64,000 nt of DNA from Fontibacillus puldeungensis (GTDB lineage Bacteria; Bacillota; Bacilli; Paenibacillales; Paenibacillaceae), in contig NZ_JBHTLM010000015.1 in assembly GCF_042678945.1 (NCBI RefSeq), positions 49,163 through 113,162 on the forward strand. The letters are read 5' to 3'. Under the pieces are notes generated by a model. It worked only from the letters and a program-made list of their open reading frames with translations, searched no databases and was not told where the DNA came from. Positions 43,108 through 52,299 of the stretch are shown piece by piece (the first letter of the stretch is position 1; each line of letters begins with the position of its first letter). A program made the position numbers and the translations under genes.

Positions 43108-45507
43108 TTACTGATTGATCTGCTGATCCGTCTTTCCCTGCAAATTAACCAGTTTCATAATGACGGACGCTATGTCCGCTTTGGACACGGTCTGCTGCGG
43201 ATTGAATTTACCGTTTTGCCCTTCCAGAAGGCCCAGCTTGACAGTGAGGGCTACCGCACCCGGCTCTTTAATCGATTTAGCATCGCTAAATTGACTCACG
43301 GCCGTGTCCTGACCGAGGAAAGTAGCTAGCTTGCTGTATTTAAGCACAATTGTAAGCATGACAGCGAGCTGCTCACGTGTCAGCTTCGCATCCACCTGAA
43401 GGCTGGCATCCTCCTGTACCCAATGACGGGTTACTGCGTATCTAACGGCTTGATAATAAGGGCTCTCGGGAGCTACCCCGAAAAAGATCTTCTTGCCATT
43501 CTCATCCCCAAAATAGTATTGCTCATAGTTCGGATTTTCTGCTTTACCCATTATCTTAAGCCAGTCGCCCATCGTAACCGCCTCATCAGGCTTCAGGTTA
43601 CCGTCCTGATCCGGCGTCAAAACCTGATAATCCACAAGCGTGGTCAGCTCTTTTTCGGCTTTATGGCCTTTTATATCCTTAGGAGTCGGTACTTTTCCGG
43701 AAAGCATAAAGTTGTCATAGGTGGCCACCCATTTTCCCGAGACCGCATCCAGCACCATGCTATCTCTTTCCGGATTTACGGCGTTAGGAGCATATACGAG
43801 TCGGGCAACCGGTTCGGAGTATTCTCCATCAATATAATGCCCACCAAAACTTTGGTACTGGAGCTTCGGCTTATATTCCTGCCGATATAACCCAAGCGCT
43901 TTTTCCTCTGTAATTGTAGCTGTATTCCCAGCCGGAACACTAGCAGGCATCTCCCGATCACTCACATTGTAGAACAGCAGTCTGCCATACGCATCGATCG
44001 TCAAGGACACTGCGCCATCTCGAATAGGAAGGCCTTGATAAAAGCGGGTAAACTGATAGCTGTACCGATCTTCATTTTTCTTCTCACTCGTATCTGCTTC
44101 TTGGTTCACAAGCTTTAAATTGCTGTCGGCCTTCGGATATAAAAGATTAATGTAATCTATAGCCCGCTTTTTCGCCGTTTCCTTCGTTAATTTTACGGCC
44201 CCCTTAGGTACTGGCAGCGGCTTTTGCAGCTTTCCAGTACTGTACTCCTCAATGCTGAACTGTACAATTTGCCCGGTTAAAGCATCGACCTCCGCAGAGG
44301 TTTGCATAGGGAAAGGCATCCTTAGGTCGTTATCTCCTCCCCAGATTAGTCGCCACACCTGTCGATTTGAATCTCTATAATCATTTGACAAAAATTTCGA
44401 ATTTAGTGTTCGCCCTTCAGGAATTTGAGCTACCTGTTGAATCGCTTTAACTGCTTCATCCTCGGTCATCTCCACAGTAGAGGTTCTAGGTATAAATGCT
44501 TTCTTTCCCGCCGGTATTGCGTCGTATGAGGTAGATTCTGATGGAAGCTCCACCCCTCTAAAGTTAATTTTCTTCCCCGATTTCGCATCGATAGGACTGA
44601 CTGCACTTTCCGATGCCCCCCAGGCCAATACCCAACTCGAAATTTCTCCATTTTTACGGATCGGAAAATACCCTAGCTCCACTTTAAATTGCTCATTAAA
44701 TAGCTTCTCCGCTGCGGCTTGTGTAATGGAAGGGACCGCCGAAGGATGCTCGAGCCTATCTGAAGGTTTGGAGAATTGCGTAATGTTTCCATCTCCATCC
44801 ATCCCTACACTGATTCCACCGCCTGCCGAGGGCAAACCATTGATCAGGACATCAAAGTAAAAATTGTATTGAACAGGTCCGAACAGTGATTTAGTACCTA
44901 TATACCTGTAGTCCTCCTTTAGTTGGAGGTCCTTGGCGGAGTAAGAAGGAGCTGCTTTGGCGATAAACGCCTTTGCTATCTCCAAAGCTTTTTCCTCCGT
45001 TACACCCGGAGGATAAAAGCTTTTGCCTTCTGTCTCAGGCATGCTGAGGTAGATATTCACCAGTTCCCCTGTTATGGCATCCACTCTGCTGCTGAAGCTG
45101 TGACTCATATTGCCTTCCCGGAACTCCCAGGAAATATCCCAGATCATCTGGTTTTTTGGAGCAGGGAACTCATTGGTGATGCCGAGCTGAACGCTTGTTG
45201 CTTTGGCTTTGGCTAGCTGCGGAAACAACTCCTTAACCTTGGCGAGCACCTGCTCCTTTGAAAACTTGGCCTTGGAAGGGTCGGGAGTTTTAGCCTCAGA
45301 GGTGTTTGGGATAACTGCTGAGCTTCCTGAAGCGGATCCAGAATTAGTACCGCTGGATGACGCCCCTAGCACCACACCCTGCGGAAGCAATAATGAAAGC
45401 GCAATCAAACTAGTCATTGCCACCTTACCAGACCATTTTGGAAACTTAGCTGCTCCGGAATTCTCGATAATTTTAAAATGACGGCTCAAATATTTCATCC
45501 TTCCCAT
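43108..45507 (-). CDS. Secreted YcdB/PepSY-type protein with C-terminal SLH-like repeats
   Basis: The protein has about 799 residues from ATG 45507; the better-placed GAGG is 11 nt upstream. A hydrophobic signal segment (MTSLIALSLLLPQGVVLG) is followed by three YcdB/DUF4901-like units (for example KEQVLAKVKELFPQLAKAKA, EKALEIAKAFIAKAAPSYS, ETAKKRAIDYINLLYPKA). The C-terminus has S-layer homology sequence: AVSQFSDAKSIKEPGAVALTVKLGLLEGQNG and PQQTVSKADIASVIMKLVNL. It is likely secreted and held on the cell-wall secondary polymer. YcdB-type proteins are linked to spore or envelope functions; details are unknown. Confidence 0.75.
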   Translation of the reverse strand: MGRMKYLSRHFKIIENSGAAKFPKWSGKVAMTSLIALSLLLPQGVVLGASSSGTNSGSASGSSAVIPNTSEAKTPDPSKAKFSKEQVLAKVKELFPQLAKAKATSVQLGITNEFPAPKNQMIWDISWEFREGNMSHSFSSRVDAITGELVNIYLSMPETEGKSFYPPGVTEEKALEIAKAFIAKAAPSYSAKDLQLKEDYRYIGTKSLFGPVQYNFYFDVLINGLPSAGGGISVGMDGDGNITQFSKPSDRLEHPSAVPSITQAAAEKLFNEQFKVELGYFPIRKNGEISSWVLAWGASESAVSPIDAKSGKKINFRGVELPSESTSYDAIPAGKKAFIPRTSTVEMTEDEAVKAIQQVAQIPEGRTLNSKFLSNDYRDSNRQVWRLIWGGDNDLRMPFPMQTSAEVDALTGQIVQFSIEEYSTGKLQKPLPVPKGAVKLTKETAKKRAIDYINLLYPKADSNLKLVNQEADTSEKKNEDRYSYQFTRFYQGLPIRDGAVSLTIDAYGRLLFYNVSDREMPASVPAGNTATITEEKALGLYRQEYKPKLQYQSFGGHYIDGEYSEPVARLVYAPNAVNPERDSMVLDAVSGKWVATYDNFMLSGKVPTPKDIKGHKAEKELTTLVDYQVLTPDQDGNLKPDEAVTMGDWLKIMGKAENPNYEQYYFGDENGKKIFFGVAPESPYYQAVRYAVTRHWVQEDASLQVDAKLTREQLAVMLTIVLKYSKLATFLGQDTAVSQFSDAKSIKEPGAVALTVKLGLLEGQNGKFNPQQTVSKADIASVIMKLVNLQGKTDQQINQ

Positions 45508-45588
45508 TACTACATTTTCCTCTAATTGTAATGGAAATTTCATTATTTTTCCAATGTCAGAGAGTAAAAATATTTGCCCTGCTCAAAA

Positions 45589-45786
45589 TTCATCACTAAA
45601 TGTATTTTGTACATTTATTTTCAGGCCAAACGCCGACTTTTGGATTTTAACTGTATTTTGTACATTTAAATCGGGGTAATTAGGATTAGAAGAGGAATTT
45701 CACTCATTTTAGCTGCACTTTCAGCATCTAAATGTCCAACATTTCTCTTAAGGCTATGATTAACTGTACAAAATACATTAAGTAAG
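45589..45786. repeat. Intergenic repeat family A, copy 2
   Basis: This is the best-preserved copy: CACTAAATGTATTTTGTACA, AACTGTATTTTGTACATTTA, TTAGCTGCACTTTCAGCATC and AACTGTACAAAATACATTAA, in the same order as at 15750-15985. Non-coding, between the YcdB-like gene and selU. Confidence 0.7.
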
Positions 45787-45845
45787 TTCTGCAGGTACAA
45801 GTAACCTCTGGTATGGTTAAAATGGTCTCGCTCCGCTACAAATTT

Positions 45846-45890
45846 TTTTAAAAAGACAGCCTGCCAGTAGCCCAGCATGCTGTCTTCCCT
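45846..45890 (-). terminator. Terminator after selU
   Basis: AGACAGC/GCTGTCT outer stem (45854-45885) with a TGCTGG/CTGGCA inner arm, T run on the minus strand, 10 nt past the selU stop. Confidence 0.75.
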
Positions 45891-45898
45891 TCACATAA

Positions 45899-46945
45899 TC
45901 ACTTTTTCAATGGCACTCGCTCGGCCAAAAGCCGCTCCACTGTTACCGTCGCCTCATCAAGCGATTGGGCCTGGATCGGAATAATCTCCGCTTCCGTATA
46001 CTGTCCCTCCGTAAAAGAGTAACGTGGATCATAATAGTGCAGGAGCAGTAGCTCCACCGCGCGATCGTAACGTCCATTTTTGAGACTTTGATCGATTTCT
46101 GCCGCAATCGGGACATGAATTCTCGATTTAATTTTTTGAAATGCCAGAATGCATTCCTCGGGATATTCCCACGGTTTATAATCGTTCAAAATGATCTCCA
46201 CACGCGCCTCTACAGGAAGCTCCAGGCGAAAATGCTGCCCGTATCCTTTTCTGGCCACGATAAAATCAGGAATGACCACTTTGCCAACCCGCTTGCTTTC
46301 CGCCTCCATCAACACATAAGGTTTGTCTTGATAGTGTAGAAGTTCCTCAAGCAGCAGTGAATCGAACATTTTTTGATTATGCGCCTGAAGTCCAATGTGC
46401 CCGAACACCGAACCCCGATGCCCGGCCATCTGTTCCAAATCGAGTACGGGATGGCCTTTTTCCTGCAGCTTTTTAAGCAGAGCCGTCTTGCCGGTTCCCG
46501 TATTTCCGTGGATTACGATCATTTCCGGTTCAAAGCTCATCTTCTCGAGCGTCTCGACAACAAAGTGGCGGTATGCCCGGTAGCCCCCGTCCAGTCGGTA
46601 GGCATGAATATCCATCAAGGACAGCAGCGTTGCCGTCGTTCTACTGCGCATTCCGCCACGCCAACAAAACACCGCTTTCCTGCCCGGTATATCGGCAAAT
46701 TGCTTGATAAACGTCGGCAGCTTGGCTGAGACGATCTCCAGTCCTCGCTGCTTTGCCGCATCTACGCTAACCTGCTTATAGAGCGTTCCGATTTCCGCCC
46801 GCTCCTGATCATCGAACAGCGGGATGTTGACGCTGCCCGGTATGGTGGATTCTCTGAATTCAGAGGGGGATCGCACATCGATCAGGGCGAGCCCTTTCTG
46901 TCGCTGCTCCAGCCATTCTTCAATCGTTAAGTCTTGAAACGTCAT
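45899..46945 (-). CDS. selU: tRNA 2-selenouridine synthase
   Basis: The protein has 348 residues from ATG 46945 (GAAGGGGTCTTTAT upstream). The N-terminal rhodanese domain has ALIDVRSPSEFRESTIPGS and the catalytic Cys loop FCWRGGMRSRT. The C-terminal half is a P-loop domain (IHGNTGTGKTALLKKL) followed by LEQMAGHRGSVFG and MEAESKRVG. The enzyme geranylates and then selenates 2-thiouridine at the wobble base of tRNA-Lys/Glu/Gln, using selenophosphate from SelD encoded upstream (40 nt gap). Confidence 0.93.
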   Translation of the reverse strand: MTFQDLTIEEWLEQRQKGLALIDVRSPSEFRESTIPGSVNIPLFDDQERAEIGTLYKQVSVDAAKQRGLEIVSAKLPTFIKQFADIPGRKAVFCWRGGMRSRTTATLLSLMDIHAYRLDGGYRAYRHFVVETLEKMSFEPEMIVIHGNTGTGKTALLKKLQEKGHPVLDLEQMAGHRGSVFGHIGLQAHNQKMFDSLLLEELLHYQDKPYVLMEAESKRVGKVVIPDFIVARKGYGQHFRLELPVEARVEIILNDYKPWEYPEECILAFQKIKSRIHVPIAAEIDQSLKNGRYDRAVELLLLHYYDPRYSFTEGQYTEAEIIPIQAQSLDEATVTVERLLAERVPLKK

Positions 46946-46985
46946 ATAAAGACCCCTTCTGTTAAGTTCATCCAAGCTGTAAAAT

Positions 46986-48038
46986 TTAAGATTCAACCAC
47001 AATACGGCCCGTGTTACTGTCAGTTACTTCGCCGATGAGGCTTGCCTCGACACCCGCCTTCACCAGCTTCTCAAGCATTTCATCTGCTTGACTCGGATCA
47101 ACGGAAATGAGCAATCCGCCCGAGGTTACCGCATCGCACAATATCCAGCGATCGATTTGATCGAGGCTGTCCGGGAAGGTGATGTCCTTCTCCACATGGG
47201 CGAAGTTGTTCTTCGTGCCACCCGGGACAAACCCCTGCTCCGCCAGCTCACGAACGCGCGGCAGCACCGGAACCGAGCTGCGGCGGATCGTGATGCCCAC
47301 GCCGCTGCCTTTCGCCATCTCCAGGGTATGCCCCATCAGGCCAAAGCCCGTCACGTCGGTACAAGCATGCACATCATAAGGCTCCATCGTTTCCGCGGCG
47401 GTTTTGTTAAGCGTAGCCATCACGCGGGTAACCCGCTCCGTCTCTGCTTCGGTGAGCTGATCCTTCTTGATCGAGGTCGTCATGATGCCGACGCCGATCG
47501 GCTTTGTCAGGATCAGCTTGTCGCCCGGCTTCGCCCCGGCGTTCGTTCTCACCTTGTCCGGATGAACAAGCCCGGTAACGGCGAGGCCAAATTTAGGCTC
47601 CTTATCGTCAATAGAATGTCCGCCGACGAGCGTTGCACCCGCTTCCCTCACTTTATCGGCCGCACCGCGCAAAATGTCGGCCAGGACGCTTTTTTCCAGG
47701 GTGGAGATCGGGAAAGCTACTATATTAAGCACTGTGAGCGGTTTGCCGCCCATCGCATAAATATCGCTGATCGCATTGGCTGCGGCTATCTGTCCAAACG
47801 AATACGGATCGTTAACAATCGGGGTAAAAAAATCGACCGTCTGTACCAGCGCCAAATCGTCGCTAAGCCGATACACTCCGGCATCATCACTTGTATCGAG
47901 TCCGACGAGCAGATCCGGATTCGGCTCTGACTGCGGTAGACTCCGAATGACCTGCATCAAATCGGCGGGTCCGATTTTGCAGCCGCAGCCTCCTTTGCTG
48001 GATAGAGACGTTAATTTCACAGGTTCAGCTGTTGACAT
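46986..48038 (-). CDS. selD: Selenide, water dikinase (selenophosphate synthetase)
   Basis: The protein has 350 residues. The N-terminal SSKGGCGCKIGPADL carries the reactive Cys-Gly-Cys and Lys. It is followed by DDAGVYRLSDDLALVQTVDFF, GQIAAANAISDIYAMGGKPL, LVGGHSIDDKEPKFGLAVTG, TDVTGFGLMGH and SGGLLISVDPSQA. It makes selenophosphate from selenide and ATP. Paired with selU and with no selA or selB in view, its local role is tRNA selenouridine. Confidence 0.95.
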   Translation of the reverse strand: MSTAEPVKLTSLSSKGGCGCKIGPADLMQVIRSLPQSEPNPDLLVGLDTSDDAGVYRLSDDLALVQTVDFFTPIVNDPYSFGQIAAANAISDIYAMGGKPLTVLNIVAFPISTLEKSVLADILRGAADKVREAGATLVGGHSIDDKEPKFGLAVTGLVHPDKVRTNAGAKPGDKLILTKPIGVGIMTTSIKKDQLTEAETERVTRVMATLNKTAAETMEPYDVHACTDVTGFGLMGHTLEMAKGSGVGITIRRSSVPVLPRVRELAEQGFVPGGTKNNFAHVEKDITFPDSLDQIDRWILCDAVTSGGLLISVDPSQADEMLEKLVKAGVEASLIGEVTDSNTGRIVVES

Positions 48039-48138
48039 ACATCGTCACGTTCCTTCCTCATGCTTAGCTAGGCCAAGCTCAATTTATCCTATTTAGATGG
48101 TACTCCAATAACAGCAAAATGCGCAAATCCAATAACAC

Positions 48139-48758
48139 TTGGGAGATTACTCACATAAAATGACTTCATCTATGGGTAGAAACATCAACCAACCTCATGC
48201 TCAAAACAGCCGGAAGACGGTATTCTCCGTCATCCTGTTTATCATCATCGCCATCGCCGGGCTAACTTATGTCAAATGGTGGCACTATTACGAAAAAGCG
48301 CTCAAGAGTGCAACCAGTCATTCCATCGGATCATCCATTTTAGGCTCTGCTCTGACACCGGCGCCGCCCCATCCTGGAGCGCTGCGCTGCATTATACCGC
48401 TGTATACTTCAAAGCCGTCTGGAAGGCGGCCGTACTCGGAATTCTCCCCGGCTCGCTCGTTCAGGTGCTGCTGCCTGCGCAGTGGCTTTATAAGGTGCTA
48501 GGCTAGGAAGCAGCCTGGCCTTCTGGATCAGGAATCCGGTATTAAACCCGGCTACGCTGATCTTCATGACCTTTGTGCTGTCCTGGAAATTCACGCTGCT
48601 GCGGGTCGTATTCGGAATTCTGATGACCTTTGGGGTCAGCTATATGGCAAATGCTGATGGTATCCCGCTCTTTTCCGCGGAAGGTGCTGTTGTTCGTCTT
48701 CGTTTCGGTGGTTGCGATCGGCATCGTCAGTGGATTAATCGGGGCATGGGTGCTGTAA
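48139..48758 (+). pseudogene. Decayed permease of the YraQ/UPF0718 (ArsP-like) type
   Basis: The coding signal moves across frames. First SRKTVFSVILFIIIAIAGLTYVKWW from about 48200, then after a shift near 48350 SWSAALHYTAVYFKAVWKAAV and VLLPAQWLYKVLG. After a stop and further damage come FWIRNPVLNPATLIFMTFVLSW and GILMTFGVSYMAN, and finally FVFVSVVAIGIVSGLIGAWVL ending at TAA 48758. NPVLNPA and the helix pattern are typical of YraQ-like permeases. The product is much shorter than the family norm and cannot be read in one frame. Confidence 0.75.
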
Positions 48759-48778
48759 ACAAGCAATCCGGCATCATT

Positions 48779-48829
48779 CAAAAAGCGCGAGCTGCATCGG
48801 CTGCAAAGCCCTGCACTCGCGCTTTTTTA
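48779..48829. terminator. Bidirectional terminator, repeated element copy 2
   Basis: AAAAAGCGCGAG, CTGCATCGGC, then CTCGCGCTTTTTT: almost the same sequence as 22943-22990, including the non-paired CTGCATCGGC part. Confidence 0.8.
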
Positions 48830-48859
48830 TGAGGATAATTACATAATAGCCGTTTACTG

Positions 48860-49306
48860 TTATGCCAGCGCCTTCAGGCACAGGGATACTTCTTTACCGC
48901 CAGTCGCCAAAGCTATTTCCGCCGCAACGACCCAGTTCACTGCCAAGGTTTGCTTCAAGCGTTCAAGCTGGGCGTCCGTGAGGTGCAGCCCGTCGATACG
49001 CCCTTCGCCGACGACAAAGTCGGTTTCCGAATTCAAACGGAAGGCTTCCTCCAACCAGATTTTGAGCCCGTTTCGAGTGTTGAACGTCATTCGGTACCCG
49101 TCCGTAAGCGCCTGCTCAAATTTCTCTCCATGCTCCTGCGCATAGGTAAATAAATCGCCGTACTCGTAATCTTCGTTCTCGAGAGCCTGAAATACGGCTG
49201 CATCCCGAGAGGCAACCGCCTGCTGCAGCTGCTCCTCGGTAATGCCTTCTTTTCTGGCATGCTCCAGCAAAATGGCGGTATGTTGAGAGAGCTTCACTTG
49301 TTCCAT
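48860..49306 (-). CDS. Uncharacterised protein downstream of the oligopeptide ABC operon
   Basis: The protein has 148 residues; ATG 49306 is 9 nt after AAAGGAG (earlier TTG/ATG codons are too close). The N-terminal half looks helical (EHARKEGITEEQLQQAVASRD). The second half has strand-like DFVVGEGRIDGLHLTDAQLERL. I recognise no family. It starts 15 nt after the appF stop, so it is probably the last gene of that operon. Confidence 0.6.
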   Translation of the reverse strand: MEQVKLSQHTAILLEHARKEGITEEQLQQAVASRDAAVFQALENEDYEYGDLFTYAQEHGEKFEQALTDGYRMTFNTRNGLKIWLEEAFRLNSETDFVVGEGRIDGLHLTDAQLERLKQTLAVNWVVAAEIALATGGKEVSLCLKALA

Positions 49307-49320
49307 CACCATCAACTCCT

Positions 49321-50304
49321 TTACTGATTCTCTTCACACAAATGACAAGCTGCAAAATGCTCTGGGCCGACTTCGATCCATTTCGGCTCTTCCTGTTTAC
49401 AGCGCTCCGTGGCAAATGGACACCGGGAAGCGAATTTGCAGCCGGTCCCGGCGCTGGATAAGCTCGGCATTTCCGCCTGCCCATCCGGTGCAGTAATGTT
49501 CCGCACTTTAGGGTCTGGAACCGGTATGGCCGCGAGCAAGGCCTGCGTGTAAGGATGGGCCGGATGGTCATAGAGCTCGTCGCTTGGAGCCACCTCGACC
49601 AGCTTCCCGAGATACATCACGCCAATGCGGTCGGAGATGTGCCGAACCATGGATAAGTCATGAGCAATAAACAAATAGGTCAGTCCGTATTCTTCCTGCA
49701 AATCCTCCAGCATATTGACTACCTGCGCCTGTACGGAAACATCGAGTGCAGAGATCGGCTCGTCGCAAATAATAAACTCCGGTTTCACGGAAAGAGCTCT
49801 GGCAATGCTGATCCGTTGACGCTGACCGCCGCTGAATTCATGCGGATAACGATCCGCGTGCTCCGGCTTCAAGCCTACCTTTTCCAGCAGCTCCAGCACC
49901 TTTTCACGGTTTTCCTTCTTGTTCTTGAACCCTTGAATGCCCAGTGGCTCGCTGATGAGCTGAGCGACATTCATGCCGGGATTCAGCGAGGAATACGGAT
50001 CCTGAAAAATCGTCTGCATTCTTTTACGGAACGGCTTCAGCTCCCGTTCATTCATTTTCGCCAAATCCTGCCCGTCGAACAAAATAGAGCCGTCCGTTAC
50101 ATCGTACAATCTGGAGATCGTACGGCCCGTCGTTGACTTCCCGCACCCGGATTCTCCAACGAGCCCAAAGGTTTCCCCTTTAAGAATATGAAAGCTGACG
50201 TCGTCTACTGCCTTAACAATGCGTTTATTGCCATCTTCCCCTTTGCCGCGTGCGGGAAAATATTTTTTCAGTCCCTTCACTTCCAGCAAAACTTTATCGT
50301 CCAC
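49321..50304 (-). CDS. appF: Oligopeptide ABC transporter ATPase (AppF/OppF type)
   Basis: The protein has 327 residues from GTG 50304 (GGAGGATTAAGG upstream). Walker A GESGCGKSTTGRTI, signature FSGGQRQRISIARAL, Walker B FIICDEPISALDVS, and the oligopeptide C-terminal cysteine-bearing tail GCKFASRCPFATERCKQEEP. It energises uptake of peptides bound by the 53314 lipoprotein. Confidence 0.92.
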   Translation of the reverse strand: MDDKVLLEVKGLKKYFPARGKGEDGNKRIVKAVDDVSFHILKGETFGLVGESGCGKSTTGRTISRLYDVTDGSILFDGQDLAKMNERELKPFRKRMQTIFQDPYSSLNPGMNVAQLISEPLGIQGFKNKKENREKVLELLEKVGLKPEHADRYPHEFSGGQRQRISIARALSVKPEFIICDEPISALDVSVQAQVVNMLEDLQEEYGLTYLFIAHDLSMVRHISDRIGVMYLGKLVEVAPSDELYDHPAHPYTQALLAAIPVPDPKVRNITAPDGQAEMPSLSSAGTGCKFASRCPFATERCKQEEPKWIEVGPEHFAACHLCEENQ

Positions 50305-50306
50305 CC

Positions 50307-51332
50307 TTAATCCTCCTTCCGCGGCTTGGTGTCATTGCCCTGTACGTCCTGGCCGATCCAGCAGAGCGAACGATGACCTGTTTCGGTCTGCCGGTAAGTC
50401 GGCATCTTTGAGCAGATGCTTCCGGCAAACGGACACCGCTCCATGAACGGACAGCCGGAAGGCGGAGCCAGCATATCGGGCGGCGTACCTTCGATCGCTT
50501 CGAGTCGTTCTCTAGTCCCCGTCACCGATTTTGGAATTGATTTCAGGAGCCCTTGTGTGTACGGATGGAGCGGGTTTTCGAAAATTTCTTCTACCGCCCC
50601 CTCCTCCATAATAAGTCCACCGTACATGACGACGACTTTGCTGCAAACTTGAGCTACCACGCCTAAGTCATGCGTAATCAGCATAATGGCTGTATTCGTA
50701 TGTTTTTGAAGTTGCTGCATCAGCTTTAAAATTTGCGCTTGAATTGTAACGTCAAGCGCCGTAGTAGGTTCGTCAGCGATCAACAGCTCCGGCTTGCATG
50801 AAAGCGCCATGGCGATCATCACCCGTTGGCGCATCCCGCCGCTAAATTCATGCGGGTATTGGTCGATCCGCTCCTCGGGAGAGGGGATGCCGACGTCGCG
50901 AAGCAGCTGTATGGCCTGCTTGCGTGCTTCGCTTTTGCCGACCTTTTGGTGCCGCATGATTACTTCCGTTAATTGCTTGCCGACTCGGATTACCGGGTTC
51001 AAGGAGGTCATCGGGTCCTGGAAAATCATAGAAATCCGGTTCCCGCGGATTTTCCGCAGTTCTTTTTCCGGTATGCTCAGCAGGTCCGTGTCATGAAAAA
51101 GCACTTGTCCATCCATGATCCGTCCCGGCGGCTGAATCAGCCCCATGATCGATTTGGCAGTAACGCTCTTGCCGCTGCCGGATTCACCAACCAGCCCGAT
51201 CACTTCACCTTGCTGGATCGCAAAATCGACTCCCCGTACCGATTGAACCTCTCCCTGTCCGGTCATATATGAAGTTTTCAGGTTTTTGACGGTTAATAAC
51301 GTGGTCAAAGGTTTCACCCCGGTTTCTATCAA
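50307..51332 (-). CDS. appD: Oligopeptide ABC transporter ATPase (AppD/OppD type)
   Basis: The protein has 341 residues: Walker A GESGSGKSVTAKSIMGL, signature FSGGMRQRVMIAMALS, Walker B LLIADEPTTALDV, tail PSGCPFMERCPFAGSICSKMP. The start may be TTG 51332 (AGGAATTAC) or TTG 51308 behind GGGGTG; the first is reported. It lies 2 nt before appF. Confidence 0.91.
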   Translation of the reverse strand: MIETGVKPLTTLLTVKNLKTSYMTGQGEVQSVRGVDFAIQQGEVIGLVGESGSGKSVTAKSIMGLIQPPGRIMDGQVLFHDTDLLSIPEKELRKIRGNRISMIFQDPMTSLNPVIRVGKQLTEVIMRHQKVGKSEARKQAIQLLRDVGIPSPEERIDQYPHEFSGGMRQRVMIAMALSCKPELLIADEPTTALDVTIQAQILKLMQQLQKHTNTAIMLITHDLGVVAQVCSKVVVMYGGLIMEEGAVEEIFENPLHPYTQGLLKSIPKSVTGTRERLEAIEGTPPDMLAPPSGCPFMERCPFAGSICSKMPTYRQTETGHRSLCWIGQDVQGNDTKPRKED

Positions 51333-51357
51333 GTAATTCCTGTTCTTTCGGCGAAAG

Positions 51358-51438
51358 CTATATAACTTGAACTAATAATTGTACGGATAGAGGCCCTCTC
51401 GCCTGTTTTTCGCACTTTCTTTAGTTCAATCTATATAG
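51358..51438. repeat. Imperfect 18-bp inverted repeat between appC and appD
   Basis: Arms CTATATAACTTGAACTAA and TTAGTTCAATCTATATAG pair at 16 of 18 positions, around an inner GGCCCTC part. A short related piece (CTATATAAGTTTGAA) lies at about 57710. Either a hairpin within the operon mRNA or a small palindromic mobile repeat. Confidence 0.55.
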
Positions 51439-51445
51439 ATGACAC

Positions 51446-52291
51446 CTAACGCTTGTTCACTTTCGGTTCAAACGCCGTTCGGAGAATATCGCCGAGAAAA
51501 TTGAACGATAATACGGTGATCAATATTAATAACCCCGGAAATATAGCCATATAGGGCGCATCACTAATGAAGCCCTGCGCATCGTTCAGCATGCTGCCCC
51601 ATGAGGAGTTCGGCTGCTTGACGCCGAGTCCCAGGAAGCTGAGCGACGATTCCATCAGGATCGCCGATGCGATATTCATCGTAGCCGACACGATAATCGT
51701 AGGCATAATGCTTGGAATAATGTGTTTCATAATAATACCAAAGGTACTCTGCCCGGATACTTTGGCATACAGCACATATTCGCGCTCTTTGACGGATAAC
51801 GTCTCGGCCCGGACAATTCTTGAGATGTTCATCCAACTTAAAATACCGATAATTAAAACGATCGTACCAATGCCCGGTCTAAGGTAAGCGTTCAGGATCA
51901 GCATCAGGAAAAATGACGGAATGGACATCAGAATATCCACTATACGCATGAGCAGATTGTCGATTTTCCCTCCGAAATAGCCGCTGATCGTCCCGACGGC
52001 CGTACCTAGCGTCACGGATATAATCATCGAGAGAAAGCCGACGCTGAGCGAAACTCTTCCCCCGTATAAAGCTCTGGCAAAATAATCGCGGCCATAATCG
52101 TCCGTCCCAAACCAATGAGCCGCGCTAGGTGGCTTCAACCTGTCCATGACGACAAGCTTGTTCGGATCGTGAGGCGACAGGAATGCGAATACGGACGCGA
52201 GCACAAATATGGCCAATATGATCAAGGCAACAAGCCCGGTTTTTTGCTGTTTGAATTGGGCGACCATCAAACGCCAACGCAAATGATTCAT
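51446..52291 (-). CDS. appC: Oligopeptide ABC transporter permease (AppC/OppC type)
   Basis: The protein has about 281 residues from ATG 52291 (GGGGTGAACTTAGCG upstream; GTG 52303 is possible). The N-terminal part is an OppC-like membrane anchor, followed by the BPD_transp_1 region with HWFGTDDYGRDYFARALYGGRVSL, the EAA-type loop VRAETLSVKEREYVLYAKVSG, and HIIPSIMPTIIVSAT. Five to six membrane segments. Confidence 0.9.
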   Translation of the reverse strand: MNHLRWRLMVAQFKQQKTGLVALIILAIFVLASVFAFLSPHDPNKLVVMDRLKPPSAAHWFGTDDYGRDYFARALYGGRVSLSVGFLSMIISVTLGTAVGTISGYFGGKIDNLLMRIVDILMSIPSFFLMLILNAYLRPGIGTIVLIIGILSWMNISRIVRAETLSVKEREYVLYAKVSGQSTFGIIMKHIIPSIMPTIIVSATMNIASAILMESSLSFLGLGVKQPNSSWGSMLNDAQGFISDAPYMAIFPGLLILITVLSFNFLGDILRTAFEPKVNKR

Positions 52292-52299
52292 CGCTAAGT

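Noticed and set aside
47088..47930. 280-codon plus-strand frame opposite selD
   Set aside because: selD on the other strand is complete with all catalytic motifs; the antisense translation has no family features or ribosome site.
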